Source: Trema orientale
Taxonomy: Eukaryota > Streptophyta > Magnoliopsida > Rosales > Cannabaceae
Assembly (NCBI GenBank): GCA_002914845.1
Contig: JXTC01000147.1
Coordinates: forward strand, 186,001 to 250,000
Direction of reading: 5' to 3'
Length of the DNA stretch: 64,000 nucleotides
Shown in pieces: positions 48,018 to 60,300 of the stretch (its first letter is position 1; each line of letters opens with the position of its first letter). Under the pieces are notes generated by a model. The model had not been told where the DNA came from. It was given only the letters and a program-made list of their open reading frames with translations, and did no database searches. The translations under genes and the position numbers were made by a program.

Positions 48018-51000
48018 CTAGAAAAACAGAGCAGTATAGAATAGTTGGTTCCAAGTATCAGGCAATCCAGGCAGGCACCAGTGGCTACAATCCGCCGAGC
48101 GAGCAGGGTTAGCCCTCTGCTCAGGAGTCAAATCTCCACTGTAAATTGATGGATGGCCATCTTTTCTAAGCTCCGAAAGCATGGTTATGTCGAGCAAATA
48201 TGCAGGGCTTTGCATGTCCCTTATCACACTGTCCACCACCCTCATCTCTGCAGGGTATGCCCCCGTGGGGTAAGTTCCCCCACCGATCATAGTTCCCCCG
48301 CCGACCGTAGGTGATGTTTCACCATAACAGTTCTTTGTTGTCGCTGTTGTTGCCCCAGCAGTCCATTCGTTTTGGCTGTCAATTGAAACTTCCTTGTTAG
48401 AAGCTAACAAACAATGTACTGAAGTGAACACGTCACATTTACTGCAATTTGGGCCACTGTTTTAGTTACCCTTTAGAAAGGAACTTATGCCGACACTAGT
48501 AGTCTACACTTCAAAGAGTACATGTTATATGCAATTTGCATAGAAATTCAGAAATGGCCGGCCTTATGTACCAAGTGGGGTTCCTAGTTAAAGTACATTC
48601 TTTTGGACATTATGAGTGTTTAATGCCCAAAAATAAAAAAGGGAAGTTAGGTTTCTTCTGAATAATTGGGATCATAGATATATTTTGTAATCTGCGTAGT
48701 TAAAACCTGTAGTACTACAAATTCTACTGCACTCCTTAATAGTCAATGCTCGGTTCTCAAATGGTTAAAGTAAAGTTAGGTATAATTTGTGAATCCAACT
48801 GGGACCAAACTAGTACAGGGTAGGATCTACTTGACCAATTTGCCCCCTATAATACAGCTAAGTATGGGGTTGAATTTTTAGTGCTTGGAGCCAGCATACT
48901 AGTCACTCTCATAACAAATATAATAATAATAATAATAGCCTAGAATTCTACGCAACTCAATAATTTGAGAGAGAGAAAACCCACTTGTAATGTGTAGGAG
49001 AAATAGCAAGAAAGAAGACTCTGGTTCTGGTTCTGTCAATGTTGGCGTCAACCCAATTTGCCCATGTTCTTAACCCTTTCTCCAAAGCAGCCACACGATC
49101 CATATCTTGGTAGTATTTTCCTCCTGATTCCATGTAGTCCCACCTGCACGTTATAATAAATCCCAGCTACCAAACAAGTTATTATACGAACATACATAAC
49201 ATATTATATTTGCCAAAAAATATGTACACATTAATTTATCCCTTCTGGCCTCCACAACAAACAAATCCAGAGCATAAAAACATATACGGCTTCATCATAA
49301 AAAGAAAGAAATAAAGAGTAAAGACTTGAGAGTTAAAAGTAAGAACTTTACTTTTTGGCATCACTTTACTCATGGGAAAGAAAAGAAAGTGTTTCTTTTT
49401 CTCATTCGATTAAATATGTTTACTTACGTAGCTTGGGAACAAGTTTACATGGCTCACACGACTAGAAAATTAAGAAATGTAAACGTAATATATTTTATTA
49501 CAATCCTAAATAAATAAATTATAAAATTAGTAAACATAATATATTTTATTACAATCCTAAAGAAATAAATTATAAAATTACTTGTATGTCTTTTCTAATT
49601 TCTAAATACAACACTAATTTCTAACTAAAAGTGATTTGTGTAAATTGCCAATAGGTAAGTAAATACTCGAAAGTGAACCAACTTGATTCATATTCCAAGA
49701 TTTAATAGGTATATAAGCACAAAAGAAGAGACAATATTATCTCTCTTATTCAATCTCATTCTTTTCTTCAAACTCTTACTATTACAATTCTTTCTAATTT
49801 TTATAACGTAAACTAGCCCTTTAAAAAACAATGGAACAAAACAAATTATAGTTGAAGTAAAGCATAATGAGAGACAAGATTTGCTTACCCTTGGAGAGAT
49901 CCTTTGTGGCTCCACCAATGGCCGGTGTTGAACGACAGCACGTCGGCAGCACGCCACGCATTGCCATTGCCGGAGATCTCCTCCAGTTTTAGTATTCTCT
50001 TCCCTTGAAGCACGTCTATGTCCACCAAATACGGCGCTCGGAAATATGACAAGGACAAACCATAATCCTGAAATTATTTGTGGCAAGACCCCATAAAGGC
50101 CTCTTCTGATGGACATTTTGCTATCATTTTGGCGTCTTTTTAAAACTTTTTGATTGTGGACAAGATTAGTGTATTGCAGTTGGTCCCAACTGGCCAAAAG
50201 ATTTGGACTATAGTAAACATTTTCCTTTTGGGACCCTCAAAACAATTTCCCACTCCTGGGCATACCAAAGTATACTGTACACTTCTTTTTTGTTCACTCC
50301 TTTTTCATTTTAGCATAATTACGAGAATTAATGAAGAAAAAAGAAATTGTAAAATCACAGATGAAAATATGTTGGTGCACCTCTCTGTCTATGTTCCTCT
50401 AAAATAAATTGAAAAACAGAACATGTGAGCATTGGAAACTCTGGTGAGACTGACACCGTTTTTTTTTTTTTTTAATTTTCTTTTGTTTTTTCAGAAATCG
50501 AAAAGGGATAGAGAAAGAATGTTACAGGGGCATTAAATTGGTCTGTTACTCCTTTAAAAATACATTGAAAAAAACCCTTGTTTTCTTTCCTAATTAATAC
50601 GCATTAAATTTAAACTGCAGCTTCACCAAAAACCCTGTAAGACTTTTTTCTCAAATAAAAAATAATCAAAACTCACCAAAAACTTAAACGTTGAGAGAGG
50701 ATCTCCTCTGCTCATTTGGGTCTGTGCACCGGGAGCCGCAGCCGAAACCATACAAATCAAAGACTCCCATTGATTCCTCCCAAGTGAGTCCCCTACAAAC
50801 ATCACTGTTTTACCTCTCATTTTGAGCAAAAACTCAAGCCCATTGAACCTACCATGAAAACGCTACAATCATAGTCAACAACTTTTGAATCTTTTTCTTT
50901 TCGAAAAATAACACAAACCCACTTCATTCTAGACAAAACCCATGAAAACAAAGCCAAAAAGGTCTCACCTTGGAAGCTCACAGTTGAGGGGTCTCCATCT

Positions 51001-51315
51001 ATGCTTGAGATAATCAGTATCCGGACGACCGTACATTTGGCAGTTGAACTCAGCGTCGATGACCGGACACTCGGAGTATTGGTACAACGGGTAGGTGTCG
51101 TCTTGGACCCAAGTTCCGGCGAACAATGCACAAGTGGTTTGGTTGGTTTGGAACATGGGTTGCCTTCTATGGTGCTGGTTGTTATGGTGGTTCTTCAAGC
51201 TCATTATCAGAGCTGAGGAAGCTATGTGGGGTTGTTGAACCAAAACCCAGAACAGAAGAGCCAAACATGACACGAGAAAGGAACAGGAAGAAGATTGGGA
51301 ATAGAGAAAAGCCAT
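48018..51315 (-). CDS. PMR5: PMR5-like protein, trichome birefringence-like (TBL) family O-acetyltransferase
   Basis: Five exons on the minus strand, 51315-50969, 50848-50677, 50067-49889, 49143-48985 and 48375-48018, join in frame to 404 aa with GT-AG introns. The N-terminus has a hydrophobic signal anchor ([14 protein letters not shown]), as in Golgi type II proteins. The TBL/PMR5N region starts at [20 protein letters not shown]. The esterase GDS motif is at residues 135-137 ([15 protein letters not shown]) and the DxxH motif at 381-384 ([19 protein letters not shown]). The whole chain resembles Arabidopsis PMR5 more than other TBLs I recall (QMYGRPD-DYLK-RW, GHWWSH-GS-QGWD, KNCYGET). The family acetylates cell-wall polysaccharides; PMR5 affects pectin and powdery mildew susceptibility. 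A His/Asn-rich stretch follows the anchor. Confidence 0.9.
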
Positions 51316-51423
51316 TGCAGAGGAGGAGGAGGTAAAAAGCAGAGTTTGAAAAAGGGATAGAAAAGAAGAAAAAAGGGAGAAAGAGAGAGCAGTGTTCTGA
51401 GTTGGATTTTGGCTCTGTTTGTC

Positions 51424-51440
51424 TTATAAATTTATAAATA
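51424..51440 (-). promoter_or_regulatory. Likely TATA region of the PMR5-like gene
   Basis: On the minus strand the sequence TTATTTATAAATTTATA lies about 110-125 bp before the ATG at 51315. The predicted leader is CT-rich, common for plant 5' UTRs. It is the only good TATA match nearby. Confidence 0.5.
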
Positions 51441-51939
51441 ACAGGGTTAATTTTAATTTTGCCCCCCTAGATTTTTAAATATTAAGTTCTGACCTTTTGG
51501 AATAATGTTTTTTTGTTTTTTTTTTGGGGGGGAGGCTTGATAAAAGATATAGTTCAAGCCTTAAGGAATGGACCTTTGAAAGTTAAAAGTTCCAAAAATG
51601 TGACAAAAATATATTCAAGGTAGCTCACTGTTGCTGATACATTTTAAAATTCAGGGACTACATTAGGACTGACGTTAAAATTTGGAGTTAAAAAGTAGAA
51701 ATTAAATTTTTCTTTCTTTTCCTTTATTGGGTACTGGCTTTTGTTTTGTTGTGTGCATGTGAAGGCGGACGATCACGTGGGGGTAAAATGGAACTTGGGT
51801 GACGGTGATTCGTGACTTGTTTTTTTTTTTTTTTTTGTTTTTTTTTGTTTTGGTAGAAACGGTGGTTCGTGACTTGTGAGACACTGATTTGGTGATCTGA
51901 AATTTTTGTTTTTTCCTCGTATCCTTATTTTAAAATTAA

Positions 51940-52495
51940 GGAAAATTATCACTAAAATACTTAAAAAATGTGAAAAAAAAAATTATATTTTTAAAAATTC
52001 AAAATAACTATCTTCTATTTAACGAAAATTATCACTAAAATACCTTTTGTTTTAAAAAAGTGTGAAAAAACTATTTTATTATTAAAAATTCAAAATAAAT
52101 ACTTTTTATTTGAATTATCATATTATTTACTACTTTTGACTAATCAAAGACTACAAAAAAATTAATAAAATTAACATTTTACTCATATTATATTATTTTA
52201 AAAAACAAACCTCACTTAAAAATAAAAAGAGAGAAAATACACATAATTTAAAACCTCTTAAAAAAAAAACTCTTCTCTCCATTATTGTGGCACAAATCTA
52301 GAAAAAAAATCTTAAATTTTTGAAAATTTCTCAAATAAAAGGTATTTATTTTGATTTTTTTCTCATTTTTTTAAAATAGAGGGTATTTTAGTGATAATTT
52401 TCGTTAAATAGAAAGTATTTATTTTGAATTTCTAAAAACACAAGATTTTTTTTCACAATTTTTCAAAATAGAGAGTATTTTAGTGATAATTATCC
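51940..52495. mobile_element. Mutator-like foldback element
   Basis: Ends GGAAAATTATCACTAAAATA and the complement of TATTTTAGTGATAATTATCC form long inverted arms of about 170 bp. Each arm repeats ATTATCACTAAAATACC twice. Exact duplications TAAAATTAA at 51931-51939 and 52496-52504 (9 bp, ten if the next G is counted) flank it. It is non-coding. Confidence 0.8.
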
Positions 52496-52505
52496 TAAAA
52501 TTAAG

Positions 52506-53835
52506 TAGTTTTCACACTTTGCTCTCCTACTGAGATGGAGAATTGTCTCCGTGTTTTCTTTTGTCCGCAACCCAAAACCCGTCAAGGGGTCTTGAATGTG
52601 AATCTGTTGTGTCTCTGAACAATGCAAGATTTCTCTTGAAGAAATGGTAAACCCATTTCCACAATCATTCTAACGTCTCTAATTACTTATTCCTCGTTTG
52701 TGTTTTGTCGATTTTTTTGGACAAATTTCCTAATCCGAAACAAGAAGACAATTAGAATGGAGAACAAAATTATATGTTACATTCTTAATTTTAATGGTGA
52801 GACTTACTAAAATCTTTTTTTTTTTTAAATTGCGCAAATAAATACAAAAAATAAATAAATTAAAAATGAAATAATTCATTTATTTCATGCATTATGGCGT
52901 ATTACATATCTAGTAACATAGGTTTACGGGCGGAGGGACAAGGGGTCTATTGGGAGCATATGCTCCCACTAGATTTTGGGAGAAAAAAATTTTACATATA
53001 TTTTAAAAGAAAAAAATTTACATCTTTACTAAAAATGAGCTAAAATAGTCCTATGTCCCACTGAAAATTAGCCAAAATTATACTAAAGCTCTTTGTTACC
53101 ATGTTTTCTTTTTTTCATATTGTTGAATGAGTGAGATTCATTTTCAGCCCAGTTGCAAGATGGGGACAAGAGCATTACAAGGTGCTTTATTTGAATGCTG
53201 GGAGGGAGGGACGGCCGAGGAGGCAAACAATGTGGGTGAGGTCACGCCAAGTCTCCAACTTGGTCTTATGGGCCTATGTTTCCCTCTTTCTATCTACGGC
53301 GCCTCAAAGTTTGATTCCAATCTCTCATCAATCAAGAAAAAGAAGTAGATTAATAAAGGAATACATTACTTGCCTAAGCTATACGAACCAAAAAGCAGAA
53401 GGTTTTCACCTCTTGTTTATCATAAACTTTTCATGTGTCAAAATAGGCAAAAGTACTTGGAAAGCAAAGTTTCTATGCTTTTCTTCACCCACATTACAAT
53501 ACAACAATCATTCTTGTTCACTCTTTGTGGAAAACTGGCTGGGTATGCTCTTGGGACAATAATGATTGCAGATGGAGAGTCAAGTAATTTATAGAGACTT
53601 GTTTAGGTAACTCAACTAGACATGTACATTCTTATATGTGAACAAAATTTGTTGAACAAAGGAATATATTGAGAAAATAGAATGGCCCAAATCCATATAC
53701 TCTACACTTTACAGCCCCTGGTCTAGTTATAAATGGACAAAGGGAAGAATGTTATACTCTGATCTGAAGAAGTAACATAAACACAAATACAACACTACAA
53801 CTAAATTGATGGCATGGACCTTTGTTGTGAGAAAC
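52506..53835. other. Intergenic, no certain gene
   Basis: Two overlapping open frames at 53127-53594 look locally gene-like (GAGGAGGCAAACAATGTGGG region), but they show no family motif and no splice structure. A stretch at 52920-53050 (CGGGCGGAGGGACAAGGGG) could be a decayed hAT-type end like that at 54281. Confidence 0.4.
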
Positions 53836-53838
53836 ATG

Positions 53839-54198
53839 GGCCCCGTTTGGTTCGCCCATTCGAATGGGTGCATTTAAATAGAAATTTTAGAATGGGTTAT
53901 AATTGGAATGGGAGATATTTGAATGAAAAAAATATTAGAATGGGTTGTAATTAGAATGGGAGTATTAGAATGGACCATTCAAAAACACCTCCTCCCCTCC
54001 ATTCTTATCCAAGACACAAAAAACTATTCCAATAGTTGATGTGACTGATGAACCATTTGAATAGAAAAACTAAATTGTTGAAACAAACACCCATTCCAAA
54101 AGATCATTTGAATGAAAAATTTGGAGTTGTTGAAATAAACACCCATTCAAATAGATTTTCCATTCCAATAGAATGGAATGGTTGAAACAAACGGGGCC
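53839..54198. mobile_element. MITE with GGCCCCGTTTG inverted ends
   Basis: Ends GGCCCCGTTTG and CAAACGGGGCC are exact inverted repeats, flanked by ATG on both sides (53836-53838 and 54199-54201). The interior repeats CATTCGAATGGG / CCCATTCAAATAG-like motifs throughout. 360 bp, non-coding. The superfamily is uncertain: a 3-bp duplication fits PIF/Harbinger or CACTA, although ATG is atypical for the former. Confidence 0.75.
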
Positions 54199-54280
54199 AT
54201 GATTATTAAGGCTTCTAAAGAATGCGACCGAGAAGAAACACTAAAAAATTTGTCATCATTCAAATCGAATGGCATTTACT

Positions 54281-55129
54281 CAGTGGTGGAGCAACATTGG
54301 GTCAGGGGGACAATTGCCCCCCCTGACTTTTTTGGAAAAAAAAATAGTATGTGATATTTTTATAAAAATATTATTTACTTCCTCTTCATTTATAAAATCT
54401 TATACTTGCCCTCCCCCCTAAAATTTGGGTTTTTTCTATTAGTAAAGCCCATTTTATAATTATGAAGCTCATTTCAATAGTTTCTCTTAAATATTAAGTA
54501 GAGCTCATTACTTATTATTTAAGGTATGTGCTAGCCCATAAACAAAATGATCAGAAATTGACTTGGCTTAGTTATATGTATATAGTATATAACGTTTGTC
54601 AGAGACCAAATGCATAATATTTGTTAGTGAATAAGGTGGGCTTTGTGAGATGTGAGGATTATAAATATGAGTCAGATTGTAAGTAGAAAATTTAGAAGTG
54701 TATCTATATCTGAACTAAGTGTTATAAAAATGCTAAGGGAGCTCCTGTTTGATGCCTTTAATTAAGCTACTAAGTACAAGCTTGATTTTACTTATTGCTA
54801 CTGCAACTATAGAGGGAAATTTCTGTCATGAATAATGTGAAGAATCGACTATGCAACCGAATGTGAGATTAATGGATGAATAACAATTTAGTTGTTTATA
54901 TTGAGAAAGAATTTTATAATAAAATTGACGATGAAGTTATTATAGTACAGCAATTTCAGACCATGAGATATCACCGAGAGCAATTGTGATACATTTATGG
55001 ACTTGTTTAAGAATAGCACTAATTTTCAAATTTACTTTCTTAATGAAAATTTTCTAATTTCTTGTATTATTTTACAGTGAGATAATTTTTCCTTTGCCCC
55101 CTTGTATTAAATTCCTGGCTCCGCCCCTG
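54281..55129. mobile_element. Non-autonomous hAT transposon
   Basis: Ends CAGTGGTGGAGC and GGCTCCGCCCCTG are inverted repeats of the CAGTGGCGGAGCC type common to plant hAT elements. Exact 8-bp duplications CATTTACT flank it (54273-54280 and 55130-55137), the length diagnostic of hAT. At 849 bp it lacks a transposase frame. Confidence 0.88.
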
Positions 55130-55713
55130 CATTTACTGAAGCTTGCCAAAATATTTTGCAACTTGCTAGACTTGTTACAATCTTTCTTTTTCTTAGCCAA
55201 CACTATGGACTTCCTCTACCCTCCCTCAAAAAAATAAAATAAGAAAAAAATTTACAAAAACTAGAATTAAATGACAAATCTAGAATTTCATTGGTTAGTA
55301 GCGGAATGCATAATTGGAGGGTCTAATGCTGGAATGAACCAAAACAAAAATGAAAGAGTTAGCTGATTTAATTGTGCTTTGAAAAAAAGAAAAGAATAAA
55401 AGGTGAGAAAATCACATGATAATTTCAAGAGATTCCTCACGTGCTAGCTTCCAAGTTCTGAATCCAACAATATATGTAGATGGAGGCATAGCTGAGGGAG
55501 TTGACAATCAAAAGATCTATGTAACATGATTTATGTGACTATGATTATGAACAGAGAAAAGGGCAAAATCTGTTCTGTCATGATAAGAGTAGTGGGGACT
55601 TAGGAGATGGTGACAGACCAATTAAAATGGATCGGTGGCAATTATGAAAGCATCAACTACAAAAGCTGGTCTATAGGAAAAAGTATACAGGAAAAAGTAT
55701 GAGCTTTAGTTTT

Positions 55714-55867
55714 GAACAATGCTGGTGCCCAACACCACAATGACATGTCTTTCTGTCACTGAATGATTTAATTAATAAATTGGATTCTACATGGACCCTA
55801 CTTGAATTATAATTATGATTAGTACAAACTGACACATCATTGTGGTGTTGGGCACCACTGGTGTCCC
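55714..55867. mobile_element. Small palindromic MITE
   Basis: TGGTGCCCAACACCACAATGA near 55723 is repeated inverted as TCATTGTGGTGTTGGGCACCA near 55837. Toward the centre, ATTGGATTCTACATGGACCC is itself near the axis of symmetry. Ends are approximate. Confidence 0.65.
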
Positions 55868-57399
55868 ATAACATTATTCTTTAGTTTTAGTTGAGACTTT
55901 CCTAATTAAGCATTTTAGTCTTAGATTTGAGGTCATTAAGTCCTAGTCTTTGCAGTCATTGATATTGTTTTGTTATGTAGGGCATTTAGCCAAAAAGTGA
56001 GAATTTAAGAAAGACTAAATAAGCACTAACAAGTGACACCAACCAAATCAAACTTTTCATCACCGATTTGAGAGATCAAAAGGGAAAAGAAAATAAAGAA
56101 AATAAAACTTAAAAAAAAAAAAAGAGAAAAAGCATGCACATGTGTATGTTATGTAAATATGAGAGAGAATGAATGCAACAACAACAAAAAGAGAATTAAA
56201 AATATATATATAAATAATGCTTTGCATGGTATTTAATTTACAGGGGTAGATGCATAAAAATCATTTAAGTGGTACGACTTTAAAACTTGAACATGAACTT
56301 GGGTATCCATTTATGAACTGAACTTCATCCAATTTTTCCCTTTCTTCCTTAACATAAGATACAAACACATCAAAGTACATGATTCTTGATTTTCAAATTG
56401 AGAGACTGATAGTGAGACGGTGTGAGCTTATTTTAGTGATTGATGTGAGAAAGTATAATATGCCAAAGCATCCAGCTAAAAGTGGGATGTACAAAACAAG
56501 CTAGCTAGGTTGGAAATCTTATCCACATCTAACCACTTTCTTACAATAAATGAGGGAAATAAAGAATGAAATAGACAAACAAGAGTAACAAAATTTCTTC
56601 TTTCTTTCTATATAAATATTTATGCAAAAAGAGAAACAGTAGCCTAGCATGAAATCTTAAATGGATTTTGTTATGTGCTTGATGGAGAAATGAAATCACT
56701 TCAATTGGGTCATTTCATCATTACATCTCCACATACACAATCATGCATATAAGATAAAAGATGAACATATCAATAGTTCAATAACAGAGGGCAGATAAAA
56801 AGATAAACATACCCGTGCAAGAAGGCTTAAGTTTCATCCAATATTAGACAATAGAGCATGAATCTATTCTCTCTGTGCTTTGCTTCCATTTTCACACATG
56901 GACGCCAAAAAGGGTTATAAAATTCCACTTTGTGCTCTGGCTTTCAGTAAATATAATTTTATTCTAAGGTATAGAATTCTTATAACAACCAATATTGTTT
57001 CTCCTTTTTGAAGGAAACAATGTAGTGGCAAAGTCCTGTATGAAACTATGAATACTGTACTTTCCTGAGATAATGCTTTTGACGCAAGATCGGTCATCGC
57101 TACAAAATCCTAATCCAAGCTTCCCCGAAGAAAACAACGGAAAAGGAGATCAGGCTGAGCTTTCTGTGTATTTACATCTAAACTGTACCCTAAAGGCATG
57201 ACTTAGCTCTAAGTTCCTCTTAAATCCCTTCCTTGTACAAAAGACAGAATTCCCGAATCTTAGTAAACAAAACTTTACGGTCTAGAAACATATGTCAAAA
57301 TGACTGTAGTAACGGTCTTCTAGCCTCACCTTAGAACAACAACAAGGTGCTGATTATGTTCGAAACCACCAGCATTAACTTATGCTAAGGCAGGAACGT
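55868..57399. other. Intergenic between hAT region and IDM1-like 3' end
   Basis: No independent gene seen. The last few hundred bases before 57400 are likely the 3' UTR of the minus-strand IDM1-like gene. Confidence 0.5.
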
Positions 57400-60300
57400 T
57401 CATAATGAGTTCCCAGTGTTTGGTTTCTTCCTTCGCTTGTAGCACTTCGAATAGAAGTCACCATTGGCGTCATATGCCGTCCTCAAATTGGCATCATTGA
57501 TGGAGAACTCTTGACTGGTTTCACCAACACATGGTCCACATTCAGGGGGGTCCTGTGTTTGCTTCGCCTACAGAGATTACACTAGTCAAGCACAATCATA
57601 AAACTAAGACAATTTAAAAAGACAATATTGGAAGTAGAAAAGGAAACTAAAAGAAGAGTGTTTCAAGGTAAAATATAAACTACCATCACAACCATAGCAG
57701 GAGGGCTACTGTTGTTGTCACTGTTATTATATGCAGAAATCCTAGTGAAAGATCACATTGGTCAGTACACACTGGTTAGTAACATAACACCATAAACAAT
57801 AACAGTTCTGAACATTGAATTGAAATTCAGTAGTAAGTCTACTTTCAAAAGCATGTTTAGACCCATACTATTCTAAATTTGGCAGGAGAATAATGTTTCA
57901 TAGTGGCCTAAGCCACAAACCACAAACGAAGCACCTTCAGTGAGAGACAGTATTCTATTTTGGTGCCTCTTGAGTATCTGGCCCTTTTGGATATTTTATT
58001 TATTTGTTTGTTTGACTTAGTTTTCTTCACTCTCTTTTCCTTGGTGAAGGCAATGAGTACAGCTATTTATTTATTTTTTTAAGAAATGAACATAGCTATA
58101 CTTCAATTCATGAAAATATAGATGTAATTCAATCCAAGATTTTATCCCCCAAAAAGGCGAAAAAGGGGGAAAAAAATGACTCTTTATCTTGAGAAAGATT
58201 TAAAATGAACATGCATGTAGAGTAGACTAACATAAAGTGAACAAGAGAATCGTGAGAGTTAGGTTAAGTAGTCAGGGCATAGTTTACTCACATGAGATTT
58301 GGGGTTCGATTTCTCATGGACCTACCTCACAATATGCTAAAGTTTCCTGCCTCCCAAAAATTATAGGGTTTGGGAGGACAAATATCAAAAGATATAAACT
58401 GACCAAGAGTATGACAAGAGGACTGTTCTTCCAAGACACACCACATGATAGAAAACATTTAAAATGAAGTTCAAGATACAAATCAGCAGAATCGCAAAGC
58501 AGACAATTATTTCACTTCATTGCATACTAGACATGAAGAAATTCAAATTTTAAATAATCACATTATAATGGGGTAGGCACAGAATTATATGAACGAAACT
58601 TATAATAGGCTAGCTGGTGTGTTTTATTTAGCTCATATTATTATTTTCATGAAGTTATCTATAATCCAGTTTAGACTATAGGTTAAAAGTCTTTCAAAAG
58701 TTCCCTGAATGAAGTGGCTGGTCACTATGTCCTCCTTAACAACTTTTTATATCCTTTTTTTTCCCCCAAGAATCTTGTACACGAATTCATATATTCTCTA
58801 AGAATGGAATTTCTTCTTCCCAAGAAGTATTAATATGAAATATACATTAATAAAATTCTTATTAGACGGTATGATAAAAAATTATTACACTTTTTTCCCT
58901 CGCCAATAAATAGTATAGGATGATGTTTCGGTTACATGTAGTTTTCTATGTTTTGACAGTCATGATCTAACAACTTTATCTAGCCCCAGTACAAGCACAT
59001 TTATCAAAATTATTATGCCATCAAAAACTTCAAAATAAGAAAAACGACAAGAAAGAATGCTCTGAGCATCATCTTTGCCCATAGATGGACTAAGCTACTT
59101 CTACCAGGTTAGTCCTCACTTCAGAAAACATTAGTAACTTTATCAATCTTATTTTCATTTTCCATTTTTCCAAAAGTAAGTATGAGGTGAGACATACTCC
59201 TGTTGTCCTTGGTCCACGATTCGATCATCTTCAACTTGTTCTGCCTGATATACTTCAGAGACAGCACTGCATCTATCATAATCAATGTTATTGCCAGCTT
59301 GACTGATATCATGATGAAATTTAGGTTGAGCTCCTGCATAGTTGCATACAAAAATAAGTATGCCAGTTTTGTAAATATGATGAATTATCGGTCTCCTATT
59401 TTTCTCTTCTTACAAAGAAGCTGAAAGAAACTGAATTTACCTTCCAATGTGATTAATTCAGCCGAGGGGATACTCATTAGTAGTTTCTGGCACATGATAG
59501 TATCCTGGAAATCAAGGAAATTATAATCCAGAAACTGTAGCCTCTCAGAAGCTGTCATTGGTGAAAACCCAAATGAAGTAGTCCATGTGTTTAGCACACT
59601 AGGAACAGCGGGCAAAACCAATCTCTCCACTCCTAATTCCATGAGTTTCTGAAAAAGAAACAAGAAAAATAATGAGAAAATTTGACAAAATGCAAAAAAC
59701 AAATGGCTCTACAACTTAAAATGCTACTACTGCTTGAAAATATTTTTAGTCAATCAAACAAACATACAGAAGCAAACGAAATGAACAACAACTTTTTAAA
59801 AAAAAAAAAAGTACCAGAAATAGAACAAGATTAAAATTGTCATAATGATTAAACAACTAGATTTCAAATATTGTGTAGAAGAATTACAATGGTGAACAAT
59901 GCATATGGCATGAAGTAACTGCTGTCAACTAAGCATAAATTGAGAAGTCAGGTAAACACAGTATTTTCAGCATGAAGTCATGTTAGCTTTGCAATTTGTT
60001 TTCCTGAAAATTCACAAGTTTTTCAATAATGATCATTTCAACTTCCAAAATAAGAGAAGAAAAGCCCAAAGATACCATTGCTTCAGTCATATTGACTGAA
60101 ATTCTGTTCCCGATTCAATCACCCTATAACACACAAATGAAGACACTCAGTTTACCTTTTCAAGCTCGTTCATCAATATGCGACACATTCCAAGTCGACG
60201 ATATTGAAATCGTGTACCAACGAGCGGAACTTCTGCCACCTTCTGTCCATAAACCCTTGAGAAAAAACTAGTGATTTAGACACACGCTAACAGAGACAAT

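Noticed and set aside
49688-50197. 169-codon minus-strand frame overlapping the PMR5-like gene
   Set aside because: It covers PMR5-like exon 3 in a different phase plus introns; the spliced reading explains the exon better.
53127-53594. Overlapping open frames of 73-143 codons on the + strand
   Set aside because: They read in different phases of the same DNA, show no family motif and no consistent splice sites.
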